Source: Acidobacteriota bacterium
GTDB lineage: Bacteria; Acidobacteriota; Terriglobia; Bryobacterales; Bryobacteraceae
Assembly: GCA_017304135.1 (NCBI GenBank)
Contig: JAFLBB010000029.1
Location: 1-56,291 of the forward strand
Length of the DNA stretch: 56,291 nt
Direction of reading: 5' to 3'
Shown here: positions 35,157 through 44,151 of the stretch, one piece after another
Position numbering within the stretch: the first letter of the stretch is position 1
Layout of the letters: each line of letters opens with the position of its first letter
Position numbers and translations under genes: made by a program
The notes under the pieces: model-generated
What the model was told of the DNA's origin: nothing
The model's input: the letters and a program-made list of their open reading frames with translations, nothing else
The model's database searches: none

Positions 35157-35758
35157 AGGTGTGCGGGATTACGAGCGTGGAAGATGCGCGCGACGCGGTG
35201 GCGGCAGGGGCCACGGCATTGGGGTTCAACTTCTTCGCGAAGAGCCCGCGGTTTGTGGAGCCGGAGGCTCTGGCGGAGTGGGTGGACGAAGTGCCGCGCG
35301 ATGTGGTGCGGGTGGGCGTGTTTGTGAATGAGAGCGCGGCGCATGTGGCGGAGGTAGTGGAGCAGTGCCGGTTAGATGTGGCGCAACTGCATGGAGACGC
35401 CACGGTGGTGGATGTGCGGACGTGGCTGGCGCGGAGTGTGGATGGTGGGTTTCGCGCGGAGGATTTGACGGAGGAACCCGAAGCCTGGCTCTTGGATGCA
35501 CCGGCAGGCGCGCTTCACGGCGGCACGGGGACGACATTTGACTGGGCTCTCGTGCGCGGGTTGCAGCAGCGGATTGTGCTCGCCGGGGGACTGGACGGCG
35601 GCAACGTGGCGCGGGCAATCGAGGTGGCGCAACCGTGGGGCGTGGATGCGTGTTCACGGCTGGAATCGGCGCCAGGCAGGAAGGATCGCGCGAAGGTAGC
35701 GGCGTTTGTGACGGCGGCGCGGGGGGCATTTGCGTTGATGGGAACCAATACGAAATGA
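35147..35758 (+). CDS. trpF: Phosphoribosylanthranilate isomerase
   Basis: 203 residues, typical. It carries out the Amadori rearrangement of phosphoribosylanthranilate before trpC acts. The start [20 protein letters not shown] with [12 protein letters not shown] holds the catalytic cysteine and phosphate loop. DVAQLHGD and [19 protein letters not shown] are the other family blocks. It overlaps trpC by 10 bases and trpB by 4, so coupled. Gene order trpC-trpF-trpB-trpA is the common bacterial order. Confidence 0.96.
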   Translation: MLVKVCGITSVEDARDAVAAGATALGFNFFAKSPRFVEPEALAEWVDEVPRDVVRVGVFVNESAAHVAEVVEQCRLDVAQLHGDATVVDVRTWLARSVDGGFRAEDLTEEPEAWLLDAPAGALHGGTGTTFDWALVRGLQQRIVLAGGLDGGNVARAIEVAQPWGVDACSRLESAPGRKDRAKVAAFVTAARGAFALMGTNTK

Positions 35759-36981
35759 AGATGACGACTTTCGAACCGGACGCACAAGGGCATTTTGGTC
35801 CCTATGGCGGGCGCTATGTGCCCGAGACGTTGATGGCGCCGCTGGAGGATGTGGAGCGGGCGTGGCGGGAGTCGCGCGAGGACCCGGAGTTTCAAGCGGA
35901 GCTGCGGGACTTGCTGCACAACTTCGCGGGGCGTCCGACGGCGCTCTACGAGGCCAAGCGGCTGAGCGAGTCGCTGGGCGGGGCGCGCATTTTCTTGAAA
36001 CGCGAAGACCTGCTGCACACCGGCGCGCACAAGATCAACAACTGCCTGGGGCAGGTGTTGCTGGCGCGGCGGATGGGCAAGAAGCGCATCATCGCCGAGA
36101 CGGGCGCGGGCCAGCATGGCGTAGCGACGGCGACGGTATGCGCGCTGTTCGGCATGGAATGCGTCGTCTACATGGGCGCCGAGGACATGAAGCGGCAGCG
36201 GCTGAACGTGTTCCGCATGCGGTTGCTGGGGGCCAAGGTCGTCGGCGTGACGTATGGCTCGCGGACGCTGAAGGACGCCATCAGCGAGGCGATGCGCGAC
36301 TGGGTGACCAACATCGCGACGACGCATTACCTTTTGGGCTCGGCGCTAGGGGCGCATCCGTATCCGGTGATGGTGCGGGATTTTCATCGCTGCATTGGAA
36401 TTGAGGCGCGGGCGCAGATGCTGGAGCGCATCGGGCGGCTGCCGGACACGGTGTTTGCCTGCGTGGGCGGCGGCAGCAACGCGATTGGCGCGTTTCATGC
36501 GTTCATTCCCGATGAGGGAGTGGAGTTGGTGGGCGTGGAGGCGGGCGGGCGCGGGATTATGCCGGGTGAACATGCTGCGCGGTTTGACGGTGGTTCGCCG
36601 GGCGTGTTGCAAGGAGCGCGGAGTTACCTGCTGCAGAACGAGGACGGGCAGGTGATGCTGACGCATTCGGTGTCGGCGGGGCTGGATTACGCGATGGTGG
36701 GTCCGGAGCATGCGTGGCTGCATGACCAGGGGCGGGCGAGCTATGCGCATTGTGAAGACGGGGCGGCGCTGGAGGCGGCGCTACGGTTGTGCCGGACGGA
36801 AGGAATTATTCCCGCGCTGGAAAGTTCGCACGGGCTGGCCGAGGCGATGCGCCGCGCGCCTGGTGAGAAGGGAAAGGTGTACTTAGTGAATCTCTCCGGG
36901 CGTGGGGACAAGGATATTGATATTTACCGGGCCAATTTTCCGGAATTGGACCGGGACGATGCAGAGGGAGGGGCCGCGTGA
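35755..36981 (+). CDS. trpB: Tryptophan synthase beta chain
   Basis: 408 residues from ATG 35755, overlapping the trpF stop (ATGA); the earlier frame opening at 35635 is antisense to real coding in trpF. The beta subunit makes tryptophan from indole and serine with PLP. The Schiff-base lysine is in [13 protein letters not shown], with [14 protein letters not shown] and the phosphate loop VGGGSNAIG downstream. TrpB1-type features ([14 protein letters not shown] start) are clear. It overlaps trpA by 4 bases. Confidence 0.97.
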   Translation: MKMTTFEPDAQGHFGPYGGRYVPETLMAPLEDVERAWRESREDPEFQAELRDLLHNFAGRPTALYEAKRLSESLGGARIFLKREDLLHTGAHKINNCLGQVLLARRMGKKRIIAETGAGQHGVATATVCALFGMECVVYMGAEDMKRQRLNVFRMRLLGAKVVGVTYGSRTLKDAISEAMRDWVTNIATTHYLLGSALGAHPYPVMVRDFHRCIGIEARAQMLERIGRLPDTVFACVGGGSNAIGAFHAFIPDEGVELVGVEAGGRGIMPGEHAARFDGGSPGVLQGARSYLLQNEDGQVMLTHSVSAGLDYAMVGPEHAWLHDQGRASYAHCEDGAALEAALRLCRTEGIIPALESSHGLAEAMRRAPGEKGKVYLVNLSGRGDKDIDIYRANFPELDRDDAEGGAA

Positions 36982-37775
36982 GCCGTATTGCCGAGTTATT
37001 CGCGACGAAGAAGGCGGCCGGGCAGTCCGTGCTGATTGGCTACATTACGGCGGGCGATCCGGCGCCGGAGCGGACGCCGGGGATGGTGGCGGCGATGGAG
37101 CGCGGCGGTGTGGATTTGATTGAGCTGGGCGTGCCGTTTTCCGACCCGATCGCCGATGGTCCAGTGATCATGAAGGCGAGCGAGCGGGCGCTGGCGGCCG
37201 GGACGACACTCAGGAAGGTCTTAGAGATTGCGCGGGCGATTCGCGCCCATTCCGGGATTCCGATCCTATTATTTAGTTACTTGAACCCTCTGATGCGGTA
37301 TGGGTTTGAGAAGCTGGCCGCTGAGGCGAAGGCGGCGGGCGTGGATGGCTGTCTATTGACGGACGTAAGTGTGGAAGAGGCGGGCGAGTTTGTGACGCCG
37401 ATGCGGGCGGCCGGGTTGGACACCGTGTTTCTGGCCGCGCCGACCTCGCCCGAGGAGCGGCTGCGGCTGGTGGCCGAGCACTCCTCCGGATTCGTGTATC
37501 TTGTATCGCGGACGGGCGTGACGGGCGAGCAGGCACAGTTATCGGCTTCGGTGGGTCCGCTGGTGGAGCAGTTGCGCGGGCTGACGAAGCTGCCGCTGGC
37601 GGTGGGCTTTGGCATTTCCAAGCCGGAGCAGGCTGGTGAGACGGCGAAGCTGGCCGATGGCGTGGTGGTGGGCAGCGCGTTTGTACGGCTGGTGGAGGCG
37701 CATGGCCAAGGGGCGGATCTCGAGGCAAAACTCGAGGAATTTTCGCGTGAGTTGAAGGCGGGAATGGTGAGCTGA
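36978..37775 (+). CDS. trpA: Tryptophan synthase alpha chain
   Basis: 265 residues with a GTG start at 36978 that overlaps the trpB stop (GTGA). The alpha subunit cleaves indole-glycerol phosphate to indole. Catalytic Glu and Asp are in [28 protein letters not shown] and [12 protein letters not shown] match the family, as does the phosphate site [11 protein letters not shown]. Length is typical. Its stop overlaps the chorismate mutase start (TGATG). Coupled expression with trpB fits the alpha-beta complex. Confidence 0.96.
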   Translation: MSRIAELFATKKAAGQSVLIGYITAGDPAPERTPGMVAAMERGGVDLIELGVPFSDPIADGPVIMKASERALAAGTTLRKVLEIARAIRAHSGIPILLFSYLNPLMRYGFEKLAAEAKAAGVDGCLLTDVSVEEAGEFVTPMRAAGLDTVFLAAPTSPEERLRLVAEHSSGFVYLVSRTGVTGEQAQLSASVGPLVEQLRGLTKLPLAVGFGISKPEQAGETAKLADGVVVGSAFVRLVEAHGQGADLEAKLEEFSRELKAGMVS

Positions 37776-38125
37776 TGGAGAACAAAGGTTTTGATCTGCC
37801 AGCGTGGGCCAACCTGGCCTCGCCCGACCTGGCGTTGGAGACGCTGGACAAGGCGAGAAAGCGCATCGATGAGATCGACGGCGGCATCACGGAACTGTTG
37901 AACGAACGGGCGAAGGTGGTGGAGGTGATCGGCGAAGCCAAGCAACGGCTAACGATGCGCGTCTACGAGCCGAAGCGGGAACAGGAAGTGATGGCCAACG
38001 TAGCGCGGTGCAACGGCGGTCCGCTTTCGAATGAAGCGCTGAGCCGGGTGTACGAGCGAATTATGGATGAGATGAGGACGCTGCAGCGGGACCGCATGCG
38101 GAACACGGAGGAGTCGCAATCATGA
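37775..38125 (+). CDS. aroQ: Chorismate mutase (AroQ class)
   Basis: 116 residues. All-helical AroQ domain with the conserved residues: LDKARKRIDEIDGGITELLN in helix 1, then RAKVVEVIGEAKQ with the active lysine region, and YEPKREQEVM. It turns chorismate into prephenate, the branch to tyrosine and phenylalanine. It starts on the trpA stop (TGATG) and overlaps the DAHP synthase by 4 bases. In several bacteria AroQ is fused or bound to DAHP synthase for feedback control; here they are separate but coupled, so a complex is possible. Confidence 0.94.
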   Translation: MENKGFDLPAWANLASPDLALETLDKARKRIDEIDGGITELLNERAKVVEVIGEAKQRLTMRVYEPKREQEVMANVARCNGGPLSNEALSRVYERIMDEMRTLQRDRMRNTEESQS

Positions 38126-39135
38126 TTGTGGTGATGGAAGAGGGCGCCGGCGAAGCACTGGTGCAACAGGTGATTGACCGGATGGTGGAGATGGAATTCA
38201 CGGTCCACCGTTCGACGGGGCTGGTGCACACGGTGTTGGGCGGCGTGGGACCGGAAGAGCGGATCGACCCGCAGGAGTTCGAAGTGATGGAGGGCGTCAA
38301 GGAAGCGCACCGCATCATGTCGCCGTACAAGCTGGCGAGCCGGCACTTCCGTCCGGGGGGGACGGTGGTGAAGGTGCGCGAGGTGGAGATTGGCGGCGAG
38401 GAGATGGTGTTGATGGCCGGGCCGTGCAGCGTGGAGAGCAAGGAACAGATCCGGCGCTGTGCGGAGGTGGTGGCCGAGGCGGGCGGGAAGGTGATTCGCG
38501 GCGGTGCGTTCAAGCCGCGGTCGTCGCCCTACAGCTTCCAGGGGCTGGGCGAGGAAGGCCTGCAGATGATGCGCGAGGCGGCCGATGCGCACGGACTGCT
38601 GGTGATCAGCGAGGTGATGGACTCATCGCAGATTCCGCTGATGATGCGCTACTCCGACCTGCTGCAGGTGGGCGCGCGCAACATGCAGAACTTCAACCTG
38701 CTGCGGGAACTGAGCAAGATCCGCAAGCCGATTCTGTTGAAGCGGGGCATCGCGGCGACGATTGAGGAGCTGCTGCTGTCGGCCGAGTATGTGCTGTCGG
38801 GCGGCAATTACGAAGTGATTCTGTGCGAGCGGGGCATCCGCACGTTTGAGAGTTATACGCGGAACACGATGGATCTGTCGGCGATTCCGGTGGTGCACAA
38901 GCTATCGCACCTGCCGATCGTGGCCGATCCGTCGCATGGGACGGGGCGGCGCGACCAGGTGATTCCGATGGCGCGGGCGGCGGTGGCGGCCGGAGCCGAC
39001 GGGCTGCTGGTGGAGATGCATCCGGACCCGGATCACGCCCGAAGCGACGGTGCGCAATCGCTGCGGCCGGAACAATTGATTGAGTTGTCGCGGCAGCTGA
39101 AGATGATCGCTCCGGCGGTCGGCAGGAAGATGTAG
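38122..39135 (+). CDS. aroF: 3-deoxy-7-phosphoheptulonate (DAHP) synthase, type I beta with N-terminal regulatory domain
   Basis: 337 residues. An N-terminal ferredoxin-like domain (about 1-70, MIVVMEEGAGEALVQQVIDR) precedes the TIM barrel, as in the Thermotoga enzyme where that domain mediates tyrosine feedback. Barrel motifs: VLMAGPCSVES, GGAFKPRSSPYSFQG, QVGARNMQNF, ILLKRG, LCERGIRTFE and PIVADPSHGTG with metal ligands. It condenses PEP and erythrose-4-phosphate, the first shikimate step. Symbol follows common usage. It ends 12 bases before tyrA. Confidence 0.95.
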   Translation: MIVVMEEGAGEALVQQVIDRMVEMEFTVHRSTGLVHTVLGGVGPEERIDPQEFEVMEGVKEAHRIMSPYKLASRHFRPGGTVVKVREVEIGGEEMVLMAGPCSVESKEQIRRCAEVVAEAGGKVIRGGAFKPRSSPYSFQGLGEEGLQMMREAADAHGLLVISEVMDSSQIPLMMRYSDLLQVGARNMQNFNLLRELSKIRKPILLKRGIAATIEELLLSAEYVLSGGNYEVILCERGIRTFESYTRNTMDLSAIPVVHKLSHLPIVADPSHGTGRRDQVIPMARAAVAAGADGLLVEMHPDPDHARSDGAQSLRPEQLIELSRQLKMIAPAVGRKM

Positions 39136-39147
39136 CCGGCGGCCGCC

Positions 39148-39987
39148 ATGGAGAGTGTTGCCATTATCGGAGTGGGATTGATCGGCGGGAGCTTTGGGCT
39201 GGCGCTGCGCGAGGCGGGCTTTGTGGGGCCGATCGTGGGGGTGAGCTCGGAGCGGTCGATTGCCGAGGGTGTGGCGCGGGGAGCGATTGACCGGGGGGTG
39301 AGTCTGGAAGAGGCGGCGACATCGTCGTTGTTGTATCTGGCGCAGCCGATTTCCAAGATACTGGAAGTTATTCCGAAGTTAGGCGGGGCTGGTTCCGGTA
39401 CGCTCATTACCGACGCGGGAAGTACGAAAGGGATGATTGCCGAGCGGGCGCGGGAGTCGAAATTGGCGGCTCAGTTCCTGGGCGGACACCCAATGGCGGG
39501 GAAGGAGAGCCGGGGGGCGGGAGCGGCGGAAGCAGGATTATTCCGAGGCCGAACTTACTTCGTGACGCCGCGCGAGGTGTCGGAATTAGATACGCCCGTG
39601 GCGGCGGCATTTGTGGGGTGGCTGCGGAAGATGGGGGCCAATGTGGTTCCGATTTCGCCGGCGGCTCACGATCATCTGGTGGCACACACATCGCACTTAC
39701 CGCAGTTATTATCGACTGCGTTATCGGTAACGTTGAGTGAGACGCTGGGGGCGGCGGCGCGGACGGGGGCTGGTCCGGGACTGATGGACATGTCGCGGCT
39801 GGCGATGAGTTCCTTTGAAATCTGGGACGACATTTTACGGACGAACGGCACGGAGATCGTTGGGGCGATCGAGCAGATGCAGCGCACGCTGGAGCAAGTG
39901 AGAAGCCGCATTGGCAACGATGCCATGCGGGATCCGTTCGAAATTGGCAGTATTTTCGCCCAATCGTTGCGCAATACGCGCGTGTAA
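39148..39987 (+). CDS. tyrA: Prephenate dehydrogenase
   Basis: 279 residues. It oxidises prephenate to 4-hydroxyphenylpyruvate for tyrosine. The nucleotide fold starts SVAIIGVGLIGGSFGLAL; the active-site region is ITDAGSTKGMI, then GGHPMAGKESRGAGAA and AHTSHLPQLL. Length matches the minimal NAD-dependent type without an ACT domain, so feedback probably acts elsewhere. It is the last gene of the aromatic operon; an inverted repeat overlaps its stop. Confidence 0.95.
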   Translation: MESVAIIGVGLIGGSFGLALREAGFVGPIVGVSSERSIAEGVARGAIDRGVSLEEAATSSLLYLAQPISKILEVIPKLGGAGSGTLITDAGSTKGMIAERARESKLAAQFLGGHPMAGKESRGAGAAEAGLFRGRTYFVTPREVSELDTPVAAAFVGWLRKMGANVVPISPAAHDHLVAHTSHLPQLLSTALSVTLSETLGAAARTGAGPGLMDMSRLAMSSFEIWDDILRTNGTEIVGAIEQMQRTLEQVRSRIGNDAMRDPFEIGSIFAQSLRNTRV

Positions 39988-40000
39988 ACTAGAATTACAC
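39982..40000. promoter_or_regulatory. Inverted repeat GTGTAA-N7-TTACAC
   Basis: Perfect 6-base arms overlap the tyrA stop codon and lie about 94 bases before the Crp/Fnr-type gene. The local stretch is AT-rich for this genome. It could be an operator, perhaps for that regulator, but the odd spacing differs from TGTGA-N6-TCACA. Speculative. Confidence 0.3.
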
Positions 40001-40093
40001 TGAATCGGCCATGGATGCGGCCCTGCCGCCGGAAGCAGTGACTTAGTCGGACCGGTGAATCCGCGAAATGGCTGACGATTACTGGCTGAGACG

Positions 40094-40741
40094 ATGGCCG
40101 CCTCTTACCTGGATGCACCGGCCTCACTCCACGCCTTGCAGGAGCGCTTTCCGGCACAGCAGTTTAGCCGCAGGACGCGATTGCATTCGGCGGGAGAGAA
40201 GGCAACCCATGTGTACCTGGTGGAGTCCGGCACGACCAAAATTAGTAAGATTTCTTACACAAGGCAGCCGTTTTTGAGCCTGGTGCATTCGGGCGAGTTT
40301 TTGGGGGAAATGCTGCATTCGTCGGGTGAAATCTGGTCGACGAGTGCGGAAACCGCGACGGTGACAAAACTGCACAAGTTCCCGGCGAGGGATTTTCGAC
40401 GGTCCATGGCGAGGGACGCGAAGCTGATGGACTGGGTTGTCGAACAATTGCGGCAGCGGGTGAAGCGGATTGAGCGGCAATTGGAGCTGATGCAGTCGTG
40501 CCGGCTGGAGCAGCGGTTGCTGTTGACGCTGGCCGACCTGGCGGAGCGGGCAAACGGGTCAGGCAAGGGCGGGCGCGTGGAGATTCCGTTGACGCAGGGG
40601 GAGATGGCGTCGATGGTGGGGTCGACGCGGGAGACGACGTCGACGATTCTCAACCTGTTTGAGCGCAAGGGGTGGATTGAGTTGCGGCGGGGAGCGGTGC
40701 AGGTGGTCTCGGCGGAGATGTTGCGGAGCGTGGCCGAGTAG
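40094..40741 (+). CDS. Crp/Fnr-family transcription regulator
   Basis: 215 residues. The cyclic-nucleotide-binding-type beta barrel spans about 10-125 (FSRRTRLHSAGEKATHVYLV, SLVHSGEFLGEML); a long dimer helix (about 110-150, WVVEQLRQRVKRIERQLELM) leads to the winged helix, with the recognition region LTQGEMASMVGSTRETTSTIL. No cysteine set for an Fnr iron-sulfur cluster is present, and cAMP-contact residues are not clearly conserved. Ligand and targets unknown. It lies directly before the Omp85-like cluster on the same strand and may control it. Confidence 0.88.
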   Translation: MAASYLDAPASLHALQERFPAQQFSRRTRLHSAGEKATHVYLVESGTTKISKISYTRQPFLSLVHSGEFLGEMLHSSGEIWSTSAETATVTKLHKFPARDFRRSMARDAKLMDWVVEQLRQRVKRIERQLELMQSCRLEQRLLLTLADLAERANGSGKGGRVEIPLTQGEMASMVGSTRETTSTILNLFERKGWIELRRGAVQVVSAEMLRSVAE

Positions 40742-40759
40742 CCGTGACGGGAGCGCACA

Positions 40760-40780
40760 CCTGTGAGGGAACGGCACAGG
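40760..40780. promoter_or_regulatory. Inverted repeat CCTGTG-N9-CACAGG
   Basis: Perfect 6-base arms lie between the Crp/Fnr gene and the Omp85-like gene, centred about 78 bases before the start predicted from the sigma-54-like sequence. That distance would suit an enhancer site for the NtrC-type activator of the same cluster, or an operator for the Crp/Fnr protein. Chance is not excluded. Confidence 0.3.
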
Positions 40781-40821
40781 GAGGCGAGCACTAAACCTTT
40801 TATTTTCTGACAGTTCATGTT

Positions 40822-40837
40822 TGGCATGGGCCTTGCA
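40822..40837 (+). promoter_or_regulatory. Sigma-54-like -24/-12 sequence
   Basis: TGGCATGGGCCTTGCA matches TGGCACG-N4-TTGCW except for one base, with the correct spacing between GG and GC. The predicted start of transcription (about 40848) falls only 2 bases before the ATG at 40850, and a good Shine-Dalgarno (AAGAGGAGG, 40837-40845) would then not be in the RNA. So it is either a leaderless promoter or a coincidence. A sigma-54 activator is encoded in the same cluster. Confidence 0.35.
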
Positions 40838-40849
40838 AGAGGAGGCTTC

Positions 40850-42118
40850 ATGCGGTTGGCGCTTCTGATCACGGCCTGTTGCGGAGGGGGACTGCTGTAC
40901 GCCCAGGCAGGCGCAGCCGGCAGCCTGGAGGTGGCCGGCAACGTCAATTCACGCTACGTGGTGGAACGGGCCGAGATTCAGCCGGAGAGCCTACAGGAGA
41001 AGCTGACGCAGACGCTGCTGGCGCGAGTGAAGGCGTTGCCGGGGCAGGCCTTTGACGCGGCGGCCGTGGAGGAACTGGCCGAGCGGATCCGCACGCAACT
41101 GCCGTCTTACCAGGTGGTGCTGAAGGTGGCGCGCGGGGTTGAGCGGGAGCAGTTGCGGGTGACCTACGAGCTGATCCGGAAGGGCAGCGGTCGCGAAGTG
41201 GTGGTGCCGCGGTTTGGCTACCACAGCAAGCAGAATTTCACCTTTGGGGCCGATGTCAACGTACGGCACGAGGGTATTTTGTTTACGGCCGGGGCGTTGA
41301 CGGACCAGGACGAGTTGACCGAACGCTACTCGGGCATCCGGTTTGGCGCGCAACGGCAGGGCCTGTGGGACGACCGGGTGCGGTTCGGGATGGGCGTGGA
41401 ACTCTGGCGCACGCAGTGGAACCCGACGTTGGAAAGCGCGCTGGCCACACCGGCGGAGGGCGAAATCGGGGAACAGGATATCGAGATATACCGCACGAGG
41501 ACGCAATTTCGTCCGTTCGTGGCGGTCAAGTTGGTCGAGCCCTTGGAGTGGGAAGCGGGCGTCAGTATGCACCGCCTTTCCTTGCAGTCGCCAGGGGCGC
41601 GGCACGAGCTTTCCAGCGCTGCATACACATCTCTGCGCCTGGTGCGGCGCTGGAAAGTCTCGGATGCGGAACATAAAGTGACGGCGGACTATGAGTTCCG
41701 GGTGGGGGCGGGCGGGCTGGGGAGCGATTTTTCGTACCGCAGACACCTCGCCGCTGCGTCATACCGCTTTGAATCAGAGCACGACGTGTTGATCGCCTCG
41801 GCGATGGCGGGCTGGTTGAACGGGAGGGCGCCATTGTACGAGCGCTTCGTACTGGGCAATAGCCGGACGCTGCGCGGGTGGTCAAAGTGGGATGTGGCGC
41901 CGCTCGGTTCCGACCAGGTGGCGCATGCGTCCGTGGACTATTCCTACCGCGAGTTCCGGGCGGTGTATGACGCCGGTTCGTCGCGGGCTTTTGGAGGTGT
42001 GAGACGGTTGCGGCATTCGGTGGCGGTCGGCTATGGGCGCGGGTTTGGATTTCTGGTGGCGTTCCCACTGCGGGAAGGGCGGATCGAGCCGATTTTTCTC
42101 GTCGGGATGAACTTCTGA
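40850..42118 (+). CDS. Omp85-like outer-membrane barrel protein
   Basis: 422 residues from ATG 40850, which has AAGAGGAGG four bases upstream; ATG 40817 would add 11 residues. A signal peptide (MRLALLITACCGGGLLYAQA) is followed by a short domain (about 35-120) of POTRA-like type, then a C-terminal 16-strand-type barrel ending in aromatic NF. The conserved RG-motif of loop 6 appears as LGNSRTLRGWSKWD (about 345), which identifies BamA/TamA/Omp85 relatives. Only about one POTRA domain is present, unlike BamA with five. A role in protein or lipid handling at the outer membrane is inferred. First gene of a set with DUF4390 and NtrY/NtrC. Confidence 0.8.
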   Translation: MRLALLITACCGGGLLYAQAGAAGSLEVAGNVNSRYVVERAEIQPESLQEKLTQTLLARVKALPGQAFDAAAVEELAERIRTQLPSYQVVLKVARGVEREQLRVTYELIRKGSGREVVVPRFGYHSKQNFTFGADVNVRHEGILFTAGALTDQDELTERYSGIRFGAQRQGLWDDRVRFGMGVELWRTQWNPTLESALATPAEGEIGEQDIEIYRTRTQFRPFVAVKLVEPLEWEAGVSMHRLSLQSPGARHELSSAAYTSLRLVRRWKVSDAEHKVTADYEFRVGAGGLGSDFSYRRHLAAASYRFESEHDVLIASAMAGWLNGRAPLYERFVLGNSRTLRGWSKWDVAPLGSDQVAHASVDYSYREFRAVYDAGSSRAFGGVRRLRHSVAVGYGRGFGFLVAFPLREGRIEPIFLVGMNF

Positions 42119-42178
42119 TGACAACGCACGGGGGAAACGGATGAGCGACCGGGCGGCGCGCCTCGGAATGGACAGCTG

Positions 42179-42775
42179 ATGCGCCGGTGGGCGATGGCGT
42201 GGATCTGCGGGACCTGCCTGACGGCGGGGTTGCTGCTTCCGGTGGAACAGCCGCTGGCGTTGCGTCCACGGGCGGCGGCGCAGGATTTATTTGTGGCGGC
42301 GCCGGATGTACGGGTGATCGAAGGAGCGCTGGCGGAGCGGTTGAAGAACGGGGTGGGGGTGGCGCTCGATTATCACCTGGCTCTGTTTGCGGGCAGCCGG
42401 ACGGTGGCGCGAAAGCGGAGCTATGAGCGGTTCACGCTCAGCTACGATTTGTGGGAGGAGAACTACACGGTCAGCACGTTGCGCAATCCGCGGTCGGCGG
42501 CTTCGCGCATGGGAGCGCGGGAGGTGGAGAAGTGGTGTCTGGATCATCTTCCGGTGGCGACGGCGGGGTTGCGGGCCGATGAGCCGTTCTGGCTGAAGCT
42601 GGAGGTGCGGGTGGCGCGGGGAAAGCCAAACGAGGAGTGGTTGAGCGAGGAGGGGGTGAACCTGGGACGGCTGATTGACGTGCTGGGAGGCAAGGGCGAG
42701 AGGAAGCCGGAGGAGTGGGTGCGGGAAGCGGGTCCGTTCCGGCTGCAGGAGCTGGCGCAGGCGCGCACGCCATGA
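42179..42775 (+). CDS. DUF4390-family protein
   Basis: 198 residues with an N-terminal signal or anchor (MRRWAMAWICGTCLTAGLLL). The remainder has the DUF4390 pattern: VRVIEGALAERLKNGVGVAL, YHLALFAGSRTV, RYERF-like beta strands, LSYDLWEENYTVST and RGAREVEKWCLDHLPV. DUF4390 genes often precede NtrY-type kinases in proteobacteria, and do so here: the stop overlaps the kinase start by 4 bases (ATGA). A periplasmic sensing partner of the kinase is therefore likely, but no biochemical role is known to me. Confidence 0.82.
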   Translation: MRRWAMAWICGTCLTAGLLLPVEQPLALRPRAAAQDLFVAAPDVRVIEGALAERLKNGVGVALDYHLALFAGSRTVARKRSYERFTLSYDLWEENYTVSTLRNPRSAASRMGAREVEKWCLDHLPVATAGLRADEPFWLKLEVRVARGKPNEEWLSEEGVNLGRLIDVLGGKGERKPEEWVREAGPFRLQELAQARTP

Positions 42776-44151
42776 AGACGCTGCGGGGCAAGCTGGTAAC
42801 GGCGTGGCTGGCGCTGACGATCGTGCCGCTGGGGCTGACGCTGTGGCTGGGGCACAGGCTGATTGAGCATGGTATCGAGCTGGCTCCGGTGGAGGAGTTG
42901 GACCGCGTGTCGGCGCGGATGCAGGAGGCGGCGCGGGCGCACTATAAGGCCGAGAGCCAGGCGCTGCGGCGGGATGCCGAGGCGGGGCGCGTGAAAGGCG
43001 AGTGGTTCGCGGCGGGGGCGCGGGCGAAGTGGCCGCGCGAGGTGGCGGAGTTTTGGGAGACAGGGGCGGCGGAGCAGTCGCGGCTGGGGGGCGTGCAGGG
43101 GGAGCAACTGGAGTGGATGCAGCGCGGCGCGCAGGGCGTGACGGTGTATGCGCGGGCGCTGGGAGTTCCTTATAAAGAGCTGGAGCGGGAGTATGTGGTG
43201 GCGCGCGCGCGAGTGGAGCAGGCGCGTTCCGGGGCGGCGCGGCGCGGGGCGACCACATTGTTCCTGATCCTGGCCGCGTTGCCGTGGGTGGCGACATTGG
43301 GGTTGTTGATCTGGGCGGTGCGGCGGTTGAGCAGGCCGATACAGAGCCTGACAAGGGGATTGCGGCGGGTGGGCAGCGGCGAGTCGAGCGTGCGCCTGCA
43401 GCCGGCGGGCGAAGACGAGATGGCGCGGGCGATGGAGGCGTTCAACGGGATGGCGGCGGAGTTGGAGTCGAGCAGGGAGCGGCTGTTGTATCTGGCGCGC
43501 ATTGACAGCTGGCAGGCGCTGGCGCGCAAGATGGCGCATGAGGTGAAGAACTCGTTGACGCCAATCCGGTTGACGGTGGAGGAACTGGCGGCGCGCAACG
43601 GGTCAGCCGACGCGCAGTTTCACAAGCAGGCCTCGGAGATCATCGTGGAAGAGGTGAGCAGCCTGGAGCGGCGCGTGCGGGCGTTCAGCGAGCTGGCGGC
43701 GGAGCCTCCGGTGGCCATGGAGCGTGTGGACCTGGCGCGGATGATCCACGAGCGGATGACACTGCTCCAGCCGGCCTATGGCGCGGTGCGCTGGCGCGAG
43801 GAGTGGGGCGAAGGGGTGGGCTGCGTGCGGGCCGATGAAGACTTGCTGCGGGCGATCTTCACCAACCTGCTGGAAAACGCCGCCGAGGCGTGCGCGGGCG
43901 GCGGCGAGGTGACCGTGCGCGGTTGGCGCGAAGGGCGTGAGGTGCGGGTGTGGGTGAACGATTCGGGTCCGGGGTTGAGCGAGGCGGCGCGGGCGGCACT
44001 GTTTGAACCGGCGATTTCATTTAAGCCGGGTGGCATGGGCATCGGACTGTCGATTGCGCGAAAAAGCGCGCTGCTGTGCGGGGGCGACATCGCGGTGGCC
44101 GCGGGGCCGCTGCGAGGGGCCTGTTTTGAAGTCCGGCTGGAGGCTGCCTGA
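42772..44151 (+). CDS. NtrY-like membrane sensor histidine kinase
   Basis: 459 residues from ATG 42772 (the 42715 frame lies within DUF4390). Two membrane helices (about 8-29 and 162-184) enclose a periplasmic, mostly helical region. HAMP follows (about 185-237), with RPIQSLTRGLRRVGSGESSV. The phospho-histidine is near residue 255 in ARKMAHEVKNSLTPI, the NtrY/NtrB-type H box. The ATPase part has NLLENAAEA (N box) and NDSGPGLSEAAR with GGMGIGLSIA (G boxes). It should phosphorylate the response regulator that starts on its stop codon (TGATG). Confidence 0.93.
   Translation: MKTLRGKLVTAWLALTIVPLGLTLWLGHRLIEHGIELAPVEELDRVSARMQEAARAHYKAESQALRRDAEAGRVKGEWFAAGARAKWPREVAEFWETGAAEQSRLGGVQGEQLEWMQRGAQGVTVYARALGVPYKELEREYVVARARVEQARSGAARRGATTLFLILAALPWVATLGLLIWAVRRLSRPIQSLTRGLRRVGSGESSVRLQPAGEDEMARAMEAFNGMAAELESSRERLLYLARIDSWQALARKMAHEVKNSLTPIRLTVEELAARNGSADAQFHKQASEIIVEEVSSLERRVRAFSELAAEPPVAMERVDLARMIHERMTLLQPAYGAVRWREEWGEGVGCVRADEDLLRAIFTNLLENAAEACAGGGEVTVRGWREGREVRVWVNDSGPGLSEAARAALFEPAISFKPGGMGIGLSIARKSALLCGGDIAVAAGPLRGACFEVRLEAA

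Noticed and set aside
39982..40000. Crp or Fnr binding site with classical consensus.
   Set aside because: The arms GTGTAA/TTACAC with a 7-base spacer do not fit TGTGA-N6-TCACA or TTGAT-N4-ATCAA; kept only as a weak inverted repeat.
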